DNA of 64,000 nucleotides from Hyphomicrobiales bacterium (GTDB lineage: Bacteria > Pseudomonadota > Alphaproteobacteria > Rhizobiales > Devosiaceae), in NCBI GenBank assembly GCA_900470445.1, contig UCAU01000010.1, positions 31,987-95,986 on the forward strand. Direction: 5' to 3'. Below are positions 16,264 to 24,655 of this stretch, one piece after another (the first letter of the stretch is position 1; every line of letters starts with the position of its first letter). The notes beneath the pieces were generated by a model that did not search any database, was not told the origin of the DNA, and saw only the letters and a list, made by a program, of their open reading frames with translations. The position numbers were made by a program, and so were the translations under genes.

Positions 16264-17892
16264 TCAGGCGCAGGGGCGCAGCCAGGAGAATGCTATGGTG
16301 CCCCAAGGGAATTTGTTGACGTTGCAGATCTGGCTCGACACCGCGGCGTTCCAATTAACCTGGAAAAGCGGCGCAGCGAGGCGTTCGCCGTTGAGGATGC
16401 CGAGCACCTCGTTCTGCAACACCATATAGTCGGCTTCGTCTTCCTGCGGGATCAGCAGCGCTGCGAGCACATCCTTGTCGAGCGTTTCGCTCGAATACTG
16501 GATGTGATTGGTGGCGCTGTCGCTGCGATACATCCAATAGGCCCAGTACATGAAGTCGTTCCACCAAGGGCCCATGGAGTGGATGGACACTTTTAGGTCG
16601 CGCTTGCCCCATGCGATATCGTCGAAGGCATTCTGGGTGAGCGGCTTGATCTGCATGTCGAGACCGATCTCGCGCAGCGCGTCCTGGATGATGATGCTGG
16701 CGGCCATATTGGTCGAGCCATTGACGACGGGAACTTCAAAGCTGGGCACTTGACCGGCATAGCGGCTTTCGGCAACCAGCGCCTTGGCCGCCTCGATATC
16801 TGTGGTGAAGAGCGGATCGGCGACATAGCCGGGTGTATTGACGCCGACAAGGTTCTGCACCGGCGTACAGAAACCGCGGCAGACTTCGGCGATAAGCCGG
16901 TCATAGGGTATTGCCTTGATAACGGCTTCGCGGATTTTCGGATCGTCGAATGGCGCGGTGTCGGGCTTCCAGCGCAAGACGGCGACGTCCTGCTGGGAGG
17001 GCACGCTGAATACCTTGGCATTGGGCGAGTTCTGCAGCACCGAATATTCATTGGGCGTCAGGAAGCCGATCTGGGCCTCGCCGCTTTCGAGCAGCAGCAT
17101 GCGGGTCTGCGCGTCAGGCACAACGCGGAACATGACTTCAGAATAATAAGGCTTTGCGTCGCCCCAGTAATCCTTGTTGGCGACGGCGATAATATGTTCC
17201 CCGCTCTGCTGGTCACCCAGCATGTACGGGCCCGAACCCATTGCATGGGTCTTGATCCAGTCCACACACCACTCATCACCCTCGCCGTGTCCCGCCTCGC
17301 AGGCGGCCTTGGACATGACGGTCAGCGACATGGATGCGAAGTTGCGCAGCGAATAGCGGCCCAGGCCATCGGAATAAGTGATCTTGAGCGTCTGCGGATC
17401 GACGATTTCCATTTGATCGACCGCGAAGATGCCGCCCGTTTCGATCTGGGTCGTACCCCAGCCCATACGGCCGACCAGCGCGCGCTCGATGGACCAGTAG
17501 ACGTCTTCGGCCGTTACGGCTGAGCCATCCCAGAATTTGGCCGCCGGATTGAGATGGAAGGTGAGCGTCTTGTTGTCGTCCGAAATCTCCCAACTTTCGG
17601 CCAACCGCGGAACGATCTTGGTCTGGTCGGCAATGCCGGTCGCCGGGTCGATCTCATAGGTTACCAGCGTATCGAACATCTCCATGGCAAGCTGGCCGAC
17701 GAAAGCCGAGGTGTTTTGCGGATCGAGCGTCGCCGGATATTCATTGTGGAGATAGATCAGACGGGGGCCTGAGCCGACCTCATCGGGTGTCAGCGGCGCC
17801 GGCGCGAAAGCTGTCTGGGCGAGAGCTGGGCCGGACAGGGCCGAGACCATCAGCATTGCCGCCAAAGGTGACAGAAAATCCGTGTGTTGCAT
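16264..17892 (-). CDS. ABC importer substrate-binding protein, family 5
   Basis: A 542-residue periplasmic protein of the SBP_bac_5 family. The signal peptide MQHTDFLSPLAAMLMVSALSG ends near ALA-QT. The family motif is seen in WEISDDNKTLTFHLNPAAKFWDG and SAVTAEDVYWSIER. The ATG at 17892 gives a clean signal peptide; the longer frame (17991) adds 33 residues that would spoil it. It is the first gene of the operon running down to the DUF6282 pair and perhaps the kinase/regulator genes. The ligand could be a peptide, opine, or other amide compound. Confidence 0.93.
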   Translation of the reverse strand: MQHTDFLSPLAAMLMVSALSGPALAQTAFAPAPLTPDEVGSGPRLIYLHNEYPATLDPQNTSAFVGQLAMEMFDTLVTYEIDPATGIADQTKIVPRLAESWEISDDNKTLTFHLNPAAKFWDGSAVTAEDVYWSIERALVGRMGWGTTQIETGGIFAVDQMEIVDPQTLKITYSDGLGRYSLRNFASMSLTVMSKAACEAGHGEGDEWCVDWIKTHAMGSGPYMLGDQQSGEHIIAVANKDYWGDAKPYYSEVMFRVVPDAQTRMLLLESGEAQIGFLTPNEYSVLQNSPNAKVFSVPSQQDVAVLRWKPDTAPFDDPKIREAVIKAIPYDRLIAEVCRGFCTPVQNLVGVNTPGYVADPLFTTDIEAAKALVAESRYAGQVPSFEVPVVNGSTNMAASIIIQDALREIGLDMQIKPLTQNAFDDIAWGKRDLKVSIHSMGPWWNDFMYWAYWMYRSDSATNHIQYSSETLDKDVLAALLIPQEDEADYMVLQNEVLGILNGERLAAPLFQVNWNAAVSSQICNVNKFPWGTIAFSWLRPCA

Positions 17893-18115
17893 TGCCTTCC
17901 TTCCATCCACTGAGGAGCCGGCCGTTTCCAGGACATCGGTCTTCGTCGATGGTTGGATCGTGGTGAGAAGCGAGCCCGGAGAACAGTTCAACTTCGGCGC
18001 AATCGCCGATACCTTGGTATCGAAAATGGCCTGATTTTCGGGTTCTGCAGTGGCCGGTTGCGCCCCATTTCAGCCATTCACGACGCCGTTCGTAATTCCT
18101 AAGAGCAGACTGGCA

Positions 18116-18150
18116 GCTAGTCGGGTCGCGGTGACCGCGACGGGACTAGC
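18116..18150. repeat. 35-base near-perfect palindrome
   Basis: Arms of 17 bases begin and end with GCTAGTC and GACTAGC. They contain the perfect inner stem GTCGCGGT/ACCGCGAC around a single central G, with only a GG/GG two-base mismatch. No T tract follows. It is longer than most operators and may be a repeat element or a remnant of a structured RNA. Confidence 0.5.
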
Positions 18151-18583
18151 GGCTTTCAGGTAAGGTTGCGCCCGAGTGGACGTTTGGCCTCTAAGGCCGG
18201 TTGACGCAGCCAGGCGTACTCACCATCACGCCTTTGCAGCATCAAAATAGTCACCGCGCGCTTCTCGATGCGTTAGCGCGCGACCCAGGTCTTGGCGTCG
18301 ATCATGCAGCGGGGCCGACTACTGCTCCTACTTGAACAGGTTTTTGAGGATCATTTGCCCCCAGGCGCGGACACGTGCGTGCACCAGTGCACCACCCTCG
18401 TTGAGTTTCCCAAGTTCACGGGGCGAACCCGAGCTGCTTAACCAAGGCGTCGATTTCCGCCGGATCGCCTATGCGTTGAAGCTTCGTGCGCCCCAATAAA
18501 GACGTGAGTCCGTTAGGAGCGGCAATCACCGCGCCAGCCTCGGACAACCATACAAGCCGTTTTCTCGCAAAGCACCATCTATT

Positions 18584-18615
18584 TTGTATTCTTATTTCAT
18601 TTATTCTGGATACAA
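18584..18615. promoter_or_regulatory. TTGTAT/ATACAA spaced inverted half-sites
   Basis: TTGTAT at 18584-18589 and ATACAA at 18610-18615 form inverted half-sites in an AT-rich stretch 64 bases before the ring-opening amidohydrolase start. Similar arms occur at 30414-30445. GntR/FCD regulators often bind TTGTATACAA-like sites, so this may be a site for the GntR protein encoded at 19808-20503. Confidence 0.4.
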
Positions 18616-18678
18616 TAATGTTAGAAAATTTCAATCATGGCGCCTGGGAAGCAGGCCGGCTGAACTGAGAGAATACAC

Positions 18679-19800
18679 ATGACTGACGATGGACTTGTCC
18701 CCACCATTGATGCCTTTCGCGTGCCGCTGGATCACACCAGTGATACCGCAGGCCTGGCGCGGCTCGTGTCAGAAGGGCTGCTGAAACCCGACGATGTCAT
18801 TGCCGTGACCGGCAAGACTGAGGGCTGGCAGAAGGGGGAGACGAGCCGGCTTGATGCCGATCAGGCTATTCGCCGCTTTTTGCTCGACCGCGGATCACGC
18901 TCGACAGCGCTTATCGATCAAATTCCAATGGTCTTCACGACAGGCGGCATCGGCATCCTGACGCCACATGTCGTGGTGTATACGCGCGCCTATGCCGAGC
19001 CGGCCAGCGGTGGCGGTGCCCGGCTCGCAATGGGTGTCGCACGGTCCGAGATCATTCGCCCTGAATGGATGGCGACTTCCAGGCTCGTTGAGGCCAATGC
19101 CGACGCTGTCCGGGCGGGAGCGGCTGATGCGGGGATCGATCCTGGCGCGGTCGAGTATGTCGTGGGCAAGGCCTATTATCCAACGCGGCAGGATTTCGCA
19201 GACGCCCGTGCCGCCGGTCACATAATCCCCGAACTTGACGAGCGGACGCTGTTCCGCAAGGCAAGCGGCGCTGCCGGCCTTGGTGTTGCCGTGGCCACCG
19301 ATGGCCTTGCCATGCCCGCGGCCGAGGCGGTCAGTTACAACCTCAATCTGTGGTCCGGCAAAGTCGCGGTATCAGCCAATGAATGGGAACCCGTTGGCGG
19401 GGATGGTCCGCAGACCCAATTGGTAGTGTTTGGCAATCGGGTTGGAGCCGGCGGTCGACTGCGCGTTGGCCACTCGGCAATGAATGACACGCTGGACGTG
19501 GACGCTCTGGCACGAGCCTTGCGCCAGGCTGGGCTCGATGTCGGGCCGGGCCCACTATCACCGGAAAACCGCGCGCGAGTCGTCGCTGTCTACGTGAAAT
19601 TCAGCCTGCCCGTTGAAGGTCGCCTGCGCGGGCGACGCCAGATTATGGAGAACCCAGAATATGGCCACCAGGTGAAGGCGGCACTCGGGGGAATGTTCTC
19701 ATCCATCCTGCAGGACAATCTGGTATGGATTTCCGGCTCGGCCACCCATCAAGGTCCCGCTGGTGGTGGCACCGTGGCAGCGATTGTCGACATCAGCTGA
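18679..19800 (+). CDS. Ring-opening amidohydrolase (cyanurate/barbiturate hydrolase family)
   Basis: A 373-residue member of the AtzD/barbiturase family, whose fold is three similar domains each carrying a Ser-Lys type pair. K46 (VTGKTEG) marks domain 1, the GHSAMNDTLD block ends domain 2, and VYVKFSL, RLRGRRQ and SGSATHQGPAGGG mark domain 3. The usual SGG(T/S)EG serine of domain 1 is replaced by Thr (FTTGGIG, T88). Family members hydrolytically open cyanuric acid or barbiturate rings in the cytosol. A different cyclic imide/ureide is quite possible here. The ATG has AGAGAA upstream. It is convergent with the GntR gene, 7 bases apart. Confidence 0.88.
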   Translation: MTDDGLVPTIDAFRVPLDHTSDTAGLARLVSEGLLKPDDVIAVTGKTEGWQKGETSRLDADQAIRRFLLDRGSRSTALIDQIPMVFTTGGIGILTPHVVVYTRAYAEPASGGGARLAMGVARSEIIRPEWMATSRLVEANADAVRAGAADAGIDPGAVEYVVGKAYYPTRQDFADARAAGHIIPELDERTLFRKASGAAGLGVAVATDGLAMPAAEAVSYNLNLWSGKVAVSANEWEPVGGDGPQTQLVVFGNRVGAGGRLRVGHSAMNDTLDVDALARALRQAGLDVGPGPLSPENRARVVAVYVKFSLPVEGRLRGRRQIMENPEYGHQVKAALGGMFSSILQDNLVWISGSATHQGPAGGGTVAAIVDIS

Positions 19801-19807
19801 AGACTGC

Positions 19808-20503
19808 CTAGGGCTTCAGAAGTTCCGAAAGGCGGCGCTGCGGCGGCTCACGATCAGTCAGGTCAATGCCGGACAGCAGATCGACCAGGTGGCTGGTCAT
19901 GAGCTCGGAAGCGTCCGCAGGGCTATTGGCGGCGATGGCTTCGACCAGCGCATTATGCGCATGGCTTTCGCAGAATGCGTCGCGGCGCCGCCAGTGGATG
20001 GAGATGATCAAAGCCGAGCGTGAACACAGGGTGCGCACGAATTCGGTGAGAATAGTCTGGCCGGCGATTTCGGCAATGGCTTCGTGGAAGCGCGCGGAAA
20101 GCAGCACAGCTTCGCCCTGCCGATCTTCATGCAGCGCCTTGTGTTCCTCTTCGAGGTGGTGACGCAGAACCTTGATATCCGCCGGCTTGGCGACGCTGGC
20201 GGCCATGGCGGCAACCTTGGGCTCGATCAGCGCACGCGCTTCAAACACTTCGCGGGCTTCGCGCTTGGTGGGCTTGGCGACAAAGGCGCCGCGATTTGGT
20301 TCGAGCTGCACCAGCCGATCATGCGCCAGCGCCTGCAGGGCAGCGCGCACAACAGTGCGGCTGACTGAATACACTTCCCCCAGCTCGTCCTCGGGCAATT
20401 TCATACCCGGCATCAAAGTATGGGCCAGGATAGCGCCTTTGAGCGCATCGTAGATGGACATCCAGCGCGCGCCGGATGCGCGGTATTCATCAACCTGCAG
20501 CAT
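19808..20503 (-). CDS. GntR family regulator with FCD domain
   Basis: A 231-residue FadR-subfamily regulator. The winged helix covers about residues 15-80 (IYDALKGAILAHTLMPGMKLPE, and EVYSVSRTVVRAALQALAHDRLV). The all-helical FCD ligand domain carries the metal-site histidines in SARFHEAI, SHAHNALVEAI and MTSHLVDL. It is the last gene of the nine-gene leftward operon and lies tail-to-tail with the ring-opening amidohydrolase. It most likely responds to a pathway carboxylate and controls both operons, possibly through the TTGTAT/TGTATACA-like sites in this region. Confidence 0.92.
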   Translation of the reverse strand: MLQVDEYRASGARWMSIYDALKGAILAHTLMPGMKLPEDELGEVYSVSRTVVRAALQALAHDRLVQLEPNRGAFVAKPTKREAREVFEARALIEPKVAAMAASVAKPADIKVLRHHLEEEHKALHEDRQGEAVLLSARFHEAIAEIAGQTILTEFVRTLCSRSALIISIHWRRRDAFCESHAHNALVEAIAANSPADASELMTSHLVDLLSGIDLTDREPPQRRLSELLKP

Positions 20504-20597
20504 GAGAACCCTCTTCTAATACGCTACATAGTGTTTTCTCCAATGCAGCGCAAGTTTGCGTCCAATTGCCGTTACGATTGCACACAGCTTGGGATGT

Positions 20598-22073
20598 TCA
20601 GCCGCCCTCTGCCAAGACAGTGGAAAACGAGGGCGGAAACAGCCTTTCCGTTGCCCTGCGTCGATAGTCTCGCTCCGAATAGGCTGCCTTCATCCTTGCA
20701 TGGTAATCCTGCACCCGCGCATGCATGGCCTTAGCATCGAGCCCGGGAAATTGCTGATCACGCATCACCACCCGGCCATTGATGATGACGGTGGCGACAT
20801 TTGCGCCGGTGCAGTTCATCAGCAGGGTTCGGATCGGATCATCGACTTGCCCCACGCGTGGGTCGGACAGGTCGATGATGACCATGTCAGCCATGGCGCC
20901 AACCGCTAGCCTACCGAGATCGTCACGGCCTAGCGCTTTGGCCCCGCCTAGCGTTGCCACCCGAAAGATATCGGCGGCATTGCCGGCAGATGTTCGGTGT
21001 TCGACGGCTTTGGAAATGTGGCAGCCGATATCCATGTTGCGGATCATGTCCGGCGGGAACGAGTCAGTGCCCATGGCGATATTGGCACCGGCGGCGCGGT
21101 AGCGCTCAAAACTCTCCATCATTGTGCCATAGCGGATGGAGGTCATCGGGCAGTGGATAATAGTTGCGCCGCTGCGGACAATTCGTTCAAGATCGGTCGC
21201 ATCGCCATCGGGATTGCGGCTGGTGCCGCCGATATAGATGCCATGCGGTATCAGCAGGTCTGGACCCAAAAGGCCCGTGTCATCGAGCAGGTCCAGCGGG
21301 CTCTTTCCATGCCATTGCTTGAGAAGCTCAAGCTCGCGCTGTCCCTGCAGGCAATGCAGACGCACTTTGACGCCAAGACGCTTGGCGGCCTCGGCGGTCT
21401 TTTTCATCAATTCAAGCGTCATGGTTTCGATGCGGGCCGGCAGCAGCACGCTGCGGATCAGTCCGGCGTGAGCACCATCGAAATCCTCGGCAAAGCGCAC
21501 GGCATCGGCAAGCCCCTCCTCGCCCAGTCCGACATTCCACATCACATCGCGGCTGCCATCGTCGCGCACCACATTTACCCCGACGCGATAGCTCGGCCCC
21601 ATATAGATTCGCAGCCCCAGCCGGCCCGCAATATCGGCGGCGGCGGCCCATTCGTCATAGGTTTCGCACCAGATATTGTGCATCTCCCCGCCGATCGGCA
21701 TCGCCGTTGTGATGCCGTTGCGGATCAATTGGGTGAAGGCGAACTCGTGGCGGAAGTCACGATCCTCCGGGGAAAACACATCGCGCCGATGGTTGGTAAA
21801 ATAGTCGGCAGACCATTCAAGGCCCGAGCCCGTTTCCGGTCCGTGCCAGCTGTCGAGCAGGGCATGGTCGATGTCAGCCAGCGCGTCGAGATCGATGAAG
21901 CCCGGGCTGAGCATGGCGAACCCGGCATCGATCACATCGTCCGGCGTGCCGGCAAAACTCTGACCGACAAAGATGATGCGGTCATTCTCATAGGCGACTT
22001 CGCCGTGCCTGAAGATGACATGGTCGCCATTTTGATAGCCAATGACATAGGCGGCTTTGACGAGGGTAATCAT
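20598..22073 (-). CDS. Amidohydrolase family protein lacking the HxH motif
   Basis: A 491-residue COG0402-type protein (deaminase/dechlorinase superfamily). The beta-sandwich ends with VGAMADMVIIDLSDPRVGQ, and the barrel has His in KVRLHCLQG, His in LIPHGIYIG and Asp in MGTDSFPPDM. The first metal motif, normally PGF(I/V)DxHxH, reads PGFIDLDALAD, with Asp63 and Leu65 in place of the two histidines. The enzyme may bind a single metal with other ligands or have lost hydrolase activity. It overlaps the next amidohydrolase by four bases (ATGA) and is the eighth gene of the operon. Confidence 0.85.
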   Translation of the reverse strand: MITLVKAAYVIGYQNGDHVIFRHGEVAYENDRIIFVGQSFAGTPDDVIDAGFAMLSPGFIDLDALADIDHALLDSWHGPETGSGLEWSADYFTNHRRDVFSPEDRDFRHEFAFTQLIRNGITTAMPIGGEMHNIWCETYDEWAAAADIAGRLGLRIYMGPSYRVGVNVVRDDGSRDVMWNVGLGEEGLADAVRFAEDFDGAHAGLIRSVLLPARIETMTLELMKKTAEAAKRLGVKVRLHCLQGQRELELLKQWHGKSPLDLLDDTGLLGPDLLIPHGIYIGGTSRNPDGDATDLERIVRSGATIIHCPMTSIRYGTMMESFERYRAAGANIAMGTDSFPPDMIRNMDIGCHISKAVEHRTSAGNAADIFRVATLGGAKALGRDDLGRLAVGAMADMVIIDLSDPRVGQVDDPIRTLLMNCTGANVATVIINGRVVMRDQQFPGLDAKAMHARVQDYHARMKAAYSERDYRRRATERLFPPSFSTVLAEGG

Positions 22074-23545
22074 GGGGTGATGACCGGCGGCAGCGGCAGC
22101 TCAATCGGTGCGTCATAGGTGCGGTGGATCATGCCCCAGCCCGGCGATGTCAGATGCGATTGCAGCCCCGCCCGCTCAACAATGGCAAAGGATTCCCGCT
22201 CGGCCTGGGCCAGAATGTCGTCCGGATTGACCGTCAGAACCCTTTTGTCTTCCATCAGCACCTTGCCGTCGCAGATGACGGTTTCCACGTCTTGTCCAAC
22301 CGCCTCGTAGACTAGCCGGTGCACCACCATCCAATTGGGCACCAGATGCGGCTTGCGCAGGTTGACGATGGTGACATCGGCCTTCTTTCCCACTTCGAGC
22401 GAGCCCACTTCGTGGTCCATACCCAGTGCCTTGGCCGCGTCGATGGTAATCATTTCCATCAGCTTGCCGGGTGGCAGCAGATAGGCATCCTGGTTCCGCC
22501 AGCGATGCGCCAATTGCGCCATGCGCGCGGCTTGCAACAGATCGAAGGTAATCCAAGGCGCGGTGCCGTCCGTGGTGATGGCGACATTGACGCCACGCGT
22601 CATCATTTCGAGCACCGGCGCGCGGCCGCCCGGCGCATGGGTCATGCTGGTGCCGGTTTCGGCCATGATCTCGACTTCGTCAAGCGACAGCCCAATACAG
22701 TGCTGCAGATGCACATTTGGTCCCAGAATGGCGCTTTCGGGGTCCTGCCAGGCCATCCGCACATGCCCGGCAAAAGCGTCGGAATGGATGCGCACATTGT
22801 GCTTGGCGGCGACCTCCTTGATACGGCGGCCATGCATGCGGTCTTCCGGCGTGCTGCGCGTAGCGCGATCCGGCGTCGTCGGATTGGACGGATCGATCGA
22901 GGGCATGATGGTGAATGGCGTGATGAACGCCTTGATGCGCCCATTCGCGCTATTGTTGACCGTTTCGATCACCGCCTCGGCCCCGGCCATCATCTCATCG
23001 AAGCTGACCGAGTGGGATTTGGGCTTGCCGTCCGTCCAGCGCGTCGTCGGATGCGGCCAGGGCATACCGGCTGGACCGGTGCAGACCACGCCGCGAATGC
23101 CGACATCGGCATAGCCCTTGGTGTGGTTGATGGCGAAGGCCGGATCATCACTCCGTGGCGCGGAGCCAACCACGCTGACCCCGGTGGTCACGCCCATCTT
23201 GAGCCGGTCTAGGGCCGAGATATAGCCGTCGGCCAGCCAGAACTCGCGGGTGGTATAGTGAAAGTACATTGGGGTGACGATGCGCATCCACAGTGAGGGC
23301 GTGTCGGCCCCCAGCGTCTTGATCAGCGAATGACCGGCATGACCATGCGCATCGACCAGACCCGGAATGATCGCCCTGCCCTTGCAGTCGATGATTTTCG
23401 CGCCTTGATGGGCTGGCTCAAGGTCGGCCGTCTTGCCGATGGCGGTGATGCGATCGCCGGTGATAGCGACGGCGCCATCCTCGATAATCGCCCGGTCAGG
23501 CCCCATGGTGACGATAGTCCCGTGGACCAGCAGCAGATCAGTCAT
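22070..23545 (-). CDS. Amidohydrolase family protein (COG0402 deaminase-like)
   Basis: A 491-residue metal-dependent hydrolase. Motifs are intact: HxH in GLVDAHGHAGH, His in VRIHSDAFAGH, His in VHLQHCIGL and Asp in ITTDGTAPW. The C-terminal EVGKKADVTIVNL sandwich is typical of the guanine/S-adenosylhomocysteine/chloro-triazine deaminase group. The start at 23545 (GGAGAAAAC upstream) removes 21 non-family residues. The neighbour downstream is a paralogue with a degraded first motif, so this copy is likely the catalytically competent one. The substrate is unknown; a cyclic amidine or N-heterocycle fits the context. Confidence 0.9.
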   Translation of the reverse strand: MTDLLLVHGTIVTMGPDRAIIEDGAVAITGDRITAIGKTADLEPAHQGAKIIDCKGRAIIPGLVDAHGHAGHSLIKTLGADTPSLWMRIVTPMYFHYTTREFWLADGYISALDRLKMGVTTGVSVVGSAPRSDDPAFAINHTKGYADVGIRGVVCTGPAGMPWPHPTTRWTDGKPKSHSVSFDEMMAGAEAVIETVNNSANGRIKAFITPFTIMPSIDPSNPTTPDRATRSTPEDRMHGRRIKEVAAKHNVRIHSDAFAGHVRMAWQDPESAILGPNVHLQHCIGLSLDEVEIMAETGTSMTHAPGGRAPVLEMMTRGVNVAITTDGTAPWITFDLLQAARMAQLAHRWRNQDAYLLPPGKLMEMITIDAAKALGMDHEVGSLEVGKKADVTIVNLRKPHLVPNWMVVHRLVYEAVGQDVETVICDGKVLMEDKRVLTVNPDDILAQAERESFAIVERAGLQSHLTSPGWGMIHRTYDAPIELPLPPVITP

Positions 23546-23565
23546 GTTTTCTCCGGCCCTTGGCT

Positions 23566-24642
23566 TCAGGCGGCGCGCTGGCGCAGCGGCAGGTTTAGAT
23601 TTTCGCAAATGCCGCGCAGGTGATCGCGGCTAAACAGGATGTCCCTGACCGAGGCGGCATAGTCAAAATCACGCACCTCTTCGATCAACGGAGGCACTTC
23701 GCCTGCGGCGATGCGGACCTCGTATTTGTGAACCATGTCGACATAGTCCGCATATTCGGCGACCGTGCAATCGGGGTGCAAAGCAATCACCGCCGGGTCG
23801 GCGATTTCGAGGAAACCAAACCTGGCCAGTTTGGGTCCGTCCTCATAAGGCTTGGAATTCTCGATGGTGATGTTGAGCTCGGGTTGCGCCGCAGCAAGGA
23901 TCGGGAGGATCGCCGCAAAATCGATGACGCCCTGGCCGCAGGGTCGGCTTTGCGTCACGAGACCCCCGTCCCGGAACATCATGCCCATTTCCTTGAAATG
24001 GGTCTGCCTAACATAGGGTGCAACGCGCTTGGCTACCCAGGTGGGGTGCTCCAGCCGCTGCAATCCATTGGAGGTGTCATAGACGATACCGAAAGCTTCC
24101 GGACCGCAGGTTTCGACCAGTCGCACCACCTCGAAACTGGTGATCTCTTCATGGGTTTCGATATTGATGTGGATACCCAGATCAAGCGCGATTGGCTTGA
24201 GCTTGAACAGCAGCTTTTCAATGGCCTCCAGCTGGTCGGCCCAGCTCACATCCGTGCGGAACCGGTCGGTGCCGAAGCGGCCGCGATAATTCTTGTGGTT
24301 GGCAGTGCCGACCCAGAGTTCGCGACAATCGATGGCGGCACAGGCCTCCATCATGCGGCGAAACCCGAGCAGCGTGTCGCCATCGCCAATCGCGCGCATT
24401 TCCGGCGTTTCGGGCAGAGCATAGGGATTTACCTTGCCCAAGCCCATCTCGACATACATGCCGAGCTCATCGGCGCGCTGCCTTATGGCCTTGAGCACGC
24501 CCATATCGAGCGTGGGAGCGACATCGAGCACGGTGCGGAAAAACAATCCGTCCATACCCAGCTCTTTGCCGTGATCGAGGCTGGCGACACCGCCACGCTG
24601 TTTTGCCTCCGGGATCTTTCGTCCGTCGATTCCAAGCCGCAT
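23566..24642 (-). CDS. Sugar phosphate isomerase/epimerase family protein (TIM barrel)
   Basis: A 358-residue AP-endonuclease-2-like TIM barrel. Conserved segments are INIETHEEITSFEVVR, GIVYDTSNGLQRLEHP and APYVRQTHFKEMG, giving candidate metal ligands Glu, Asp, His and Glu. Such proteins isomerise or epimerise ketoses, inositols or hydroxypyruvate-like compounds. A second, shorter relative with the same THEEIT block lies at 30738-31682. The gene follows the M24 gene by 13 bases and precedes the amidohydrolase by 20, in one operon. Length is normal to slightly long for the family. Confidence 0.87.
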   Translation of the reverse strand: MRLGIDGRKIPEAKQRGGVASLDHGKELGMDGLFFRTVLDVAPTLDMGVLKAIRQRADELGMYVEMGLGKVNPYALPETPEMRAIGDGDTLLGFRRMMEACAAIDCRELWVGTANHKNYRGRFGTDRFRTDVSWADQLEAIEKLLFKLKPIALDLGIHINIETHEEITSFEVVRLVETCGPEAFGIVYDTSNGLQRLEHPTWVAKRVAPYVRQTHFKEMGMMFRDGGLVTQSRPCGQGVIDFAAILPILAAAQPELNITIENSKPYEDGPKLARFGFLEIADPAVIALHPDCTVAEYADYVDMVHKYEVRIAAGEVPPLIEEVRDFDYAASVRDILFSRDHLRGICENLNLPLRQRAA

Positions 24643-24655
24643 TTGCTGAATCTCC

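Larger units (their letters stand above)
17893..18678. other. Long non-coding interval upstream of two divergent operons
   Basis: About 790 bases separate the binding-protein gene (leftward) from the ring-opening amidohydrolase (rightward). The interval holds a 35-base near-perfect palindrome (18116-18150) and TTGTAT/ATACAA half-sites (18584-18615). A 72-codon leftward frame (18416-18634) has no recognisable family. The middle part looks like decayed sequence rather than a gene. Confidence 0.5.

Noticed and set aside
18416..18634. 72-codon leftward frame in the 18-kb interval
   Set aside because: No recognisable domain, and it overlaps the AT-rich promoter region of the ring-opening amidohydrolase gene.
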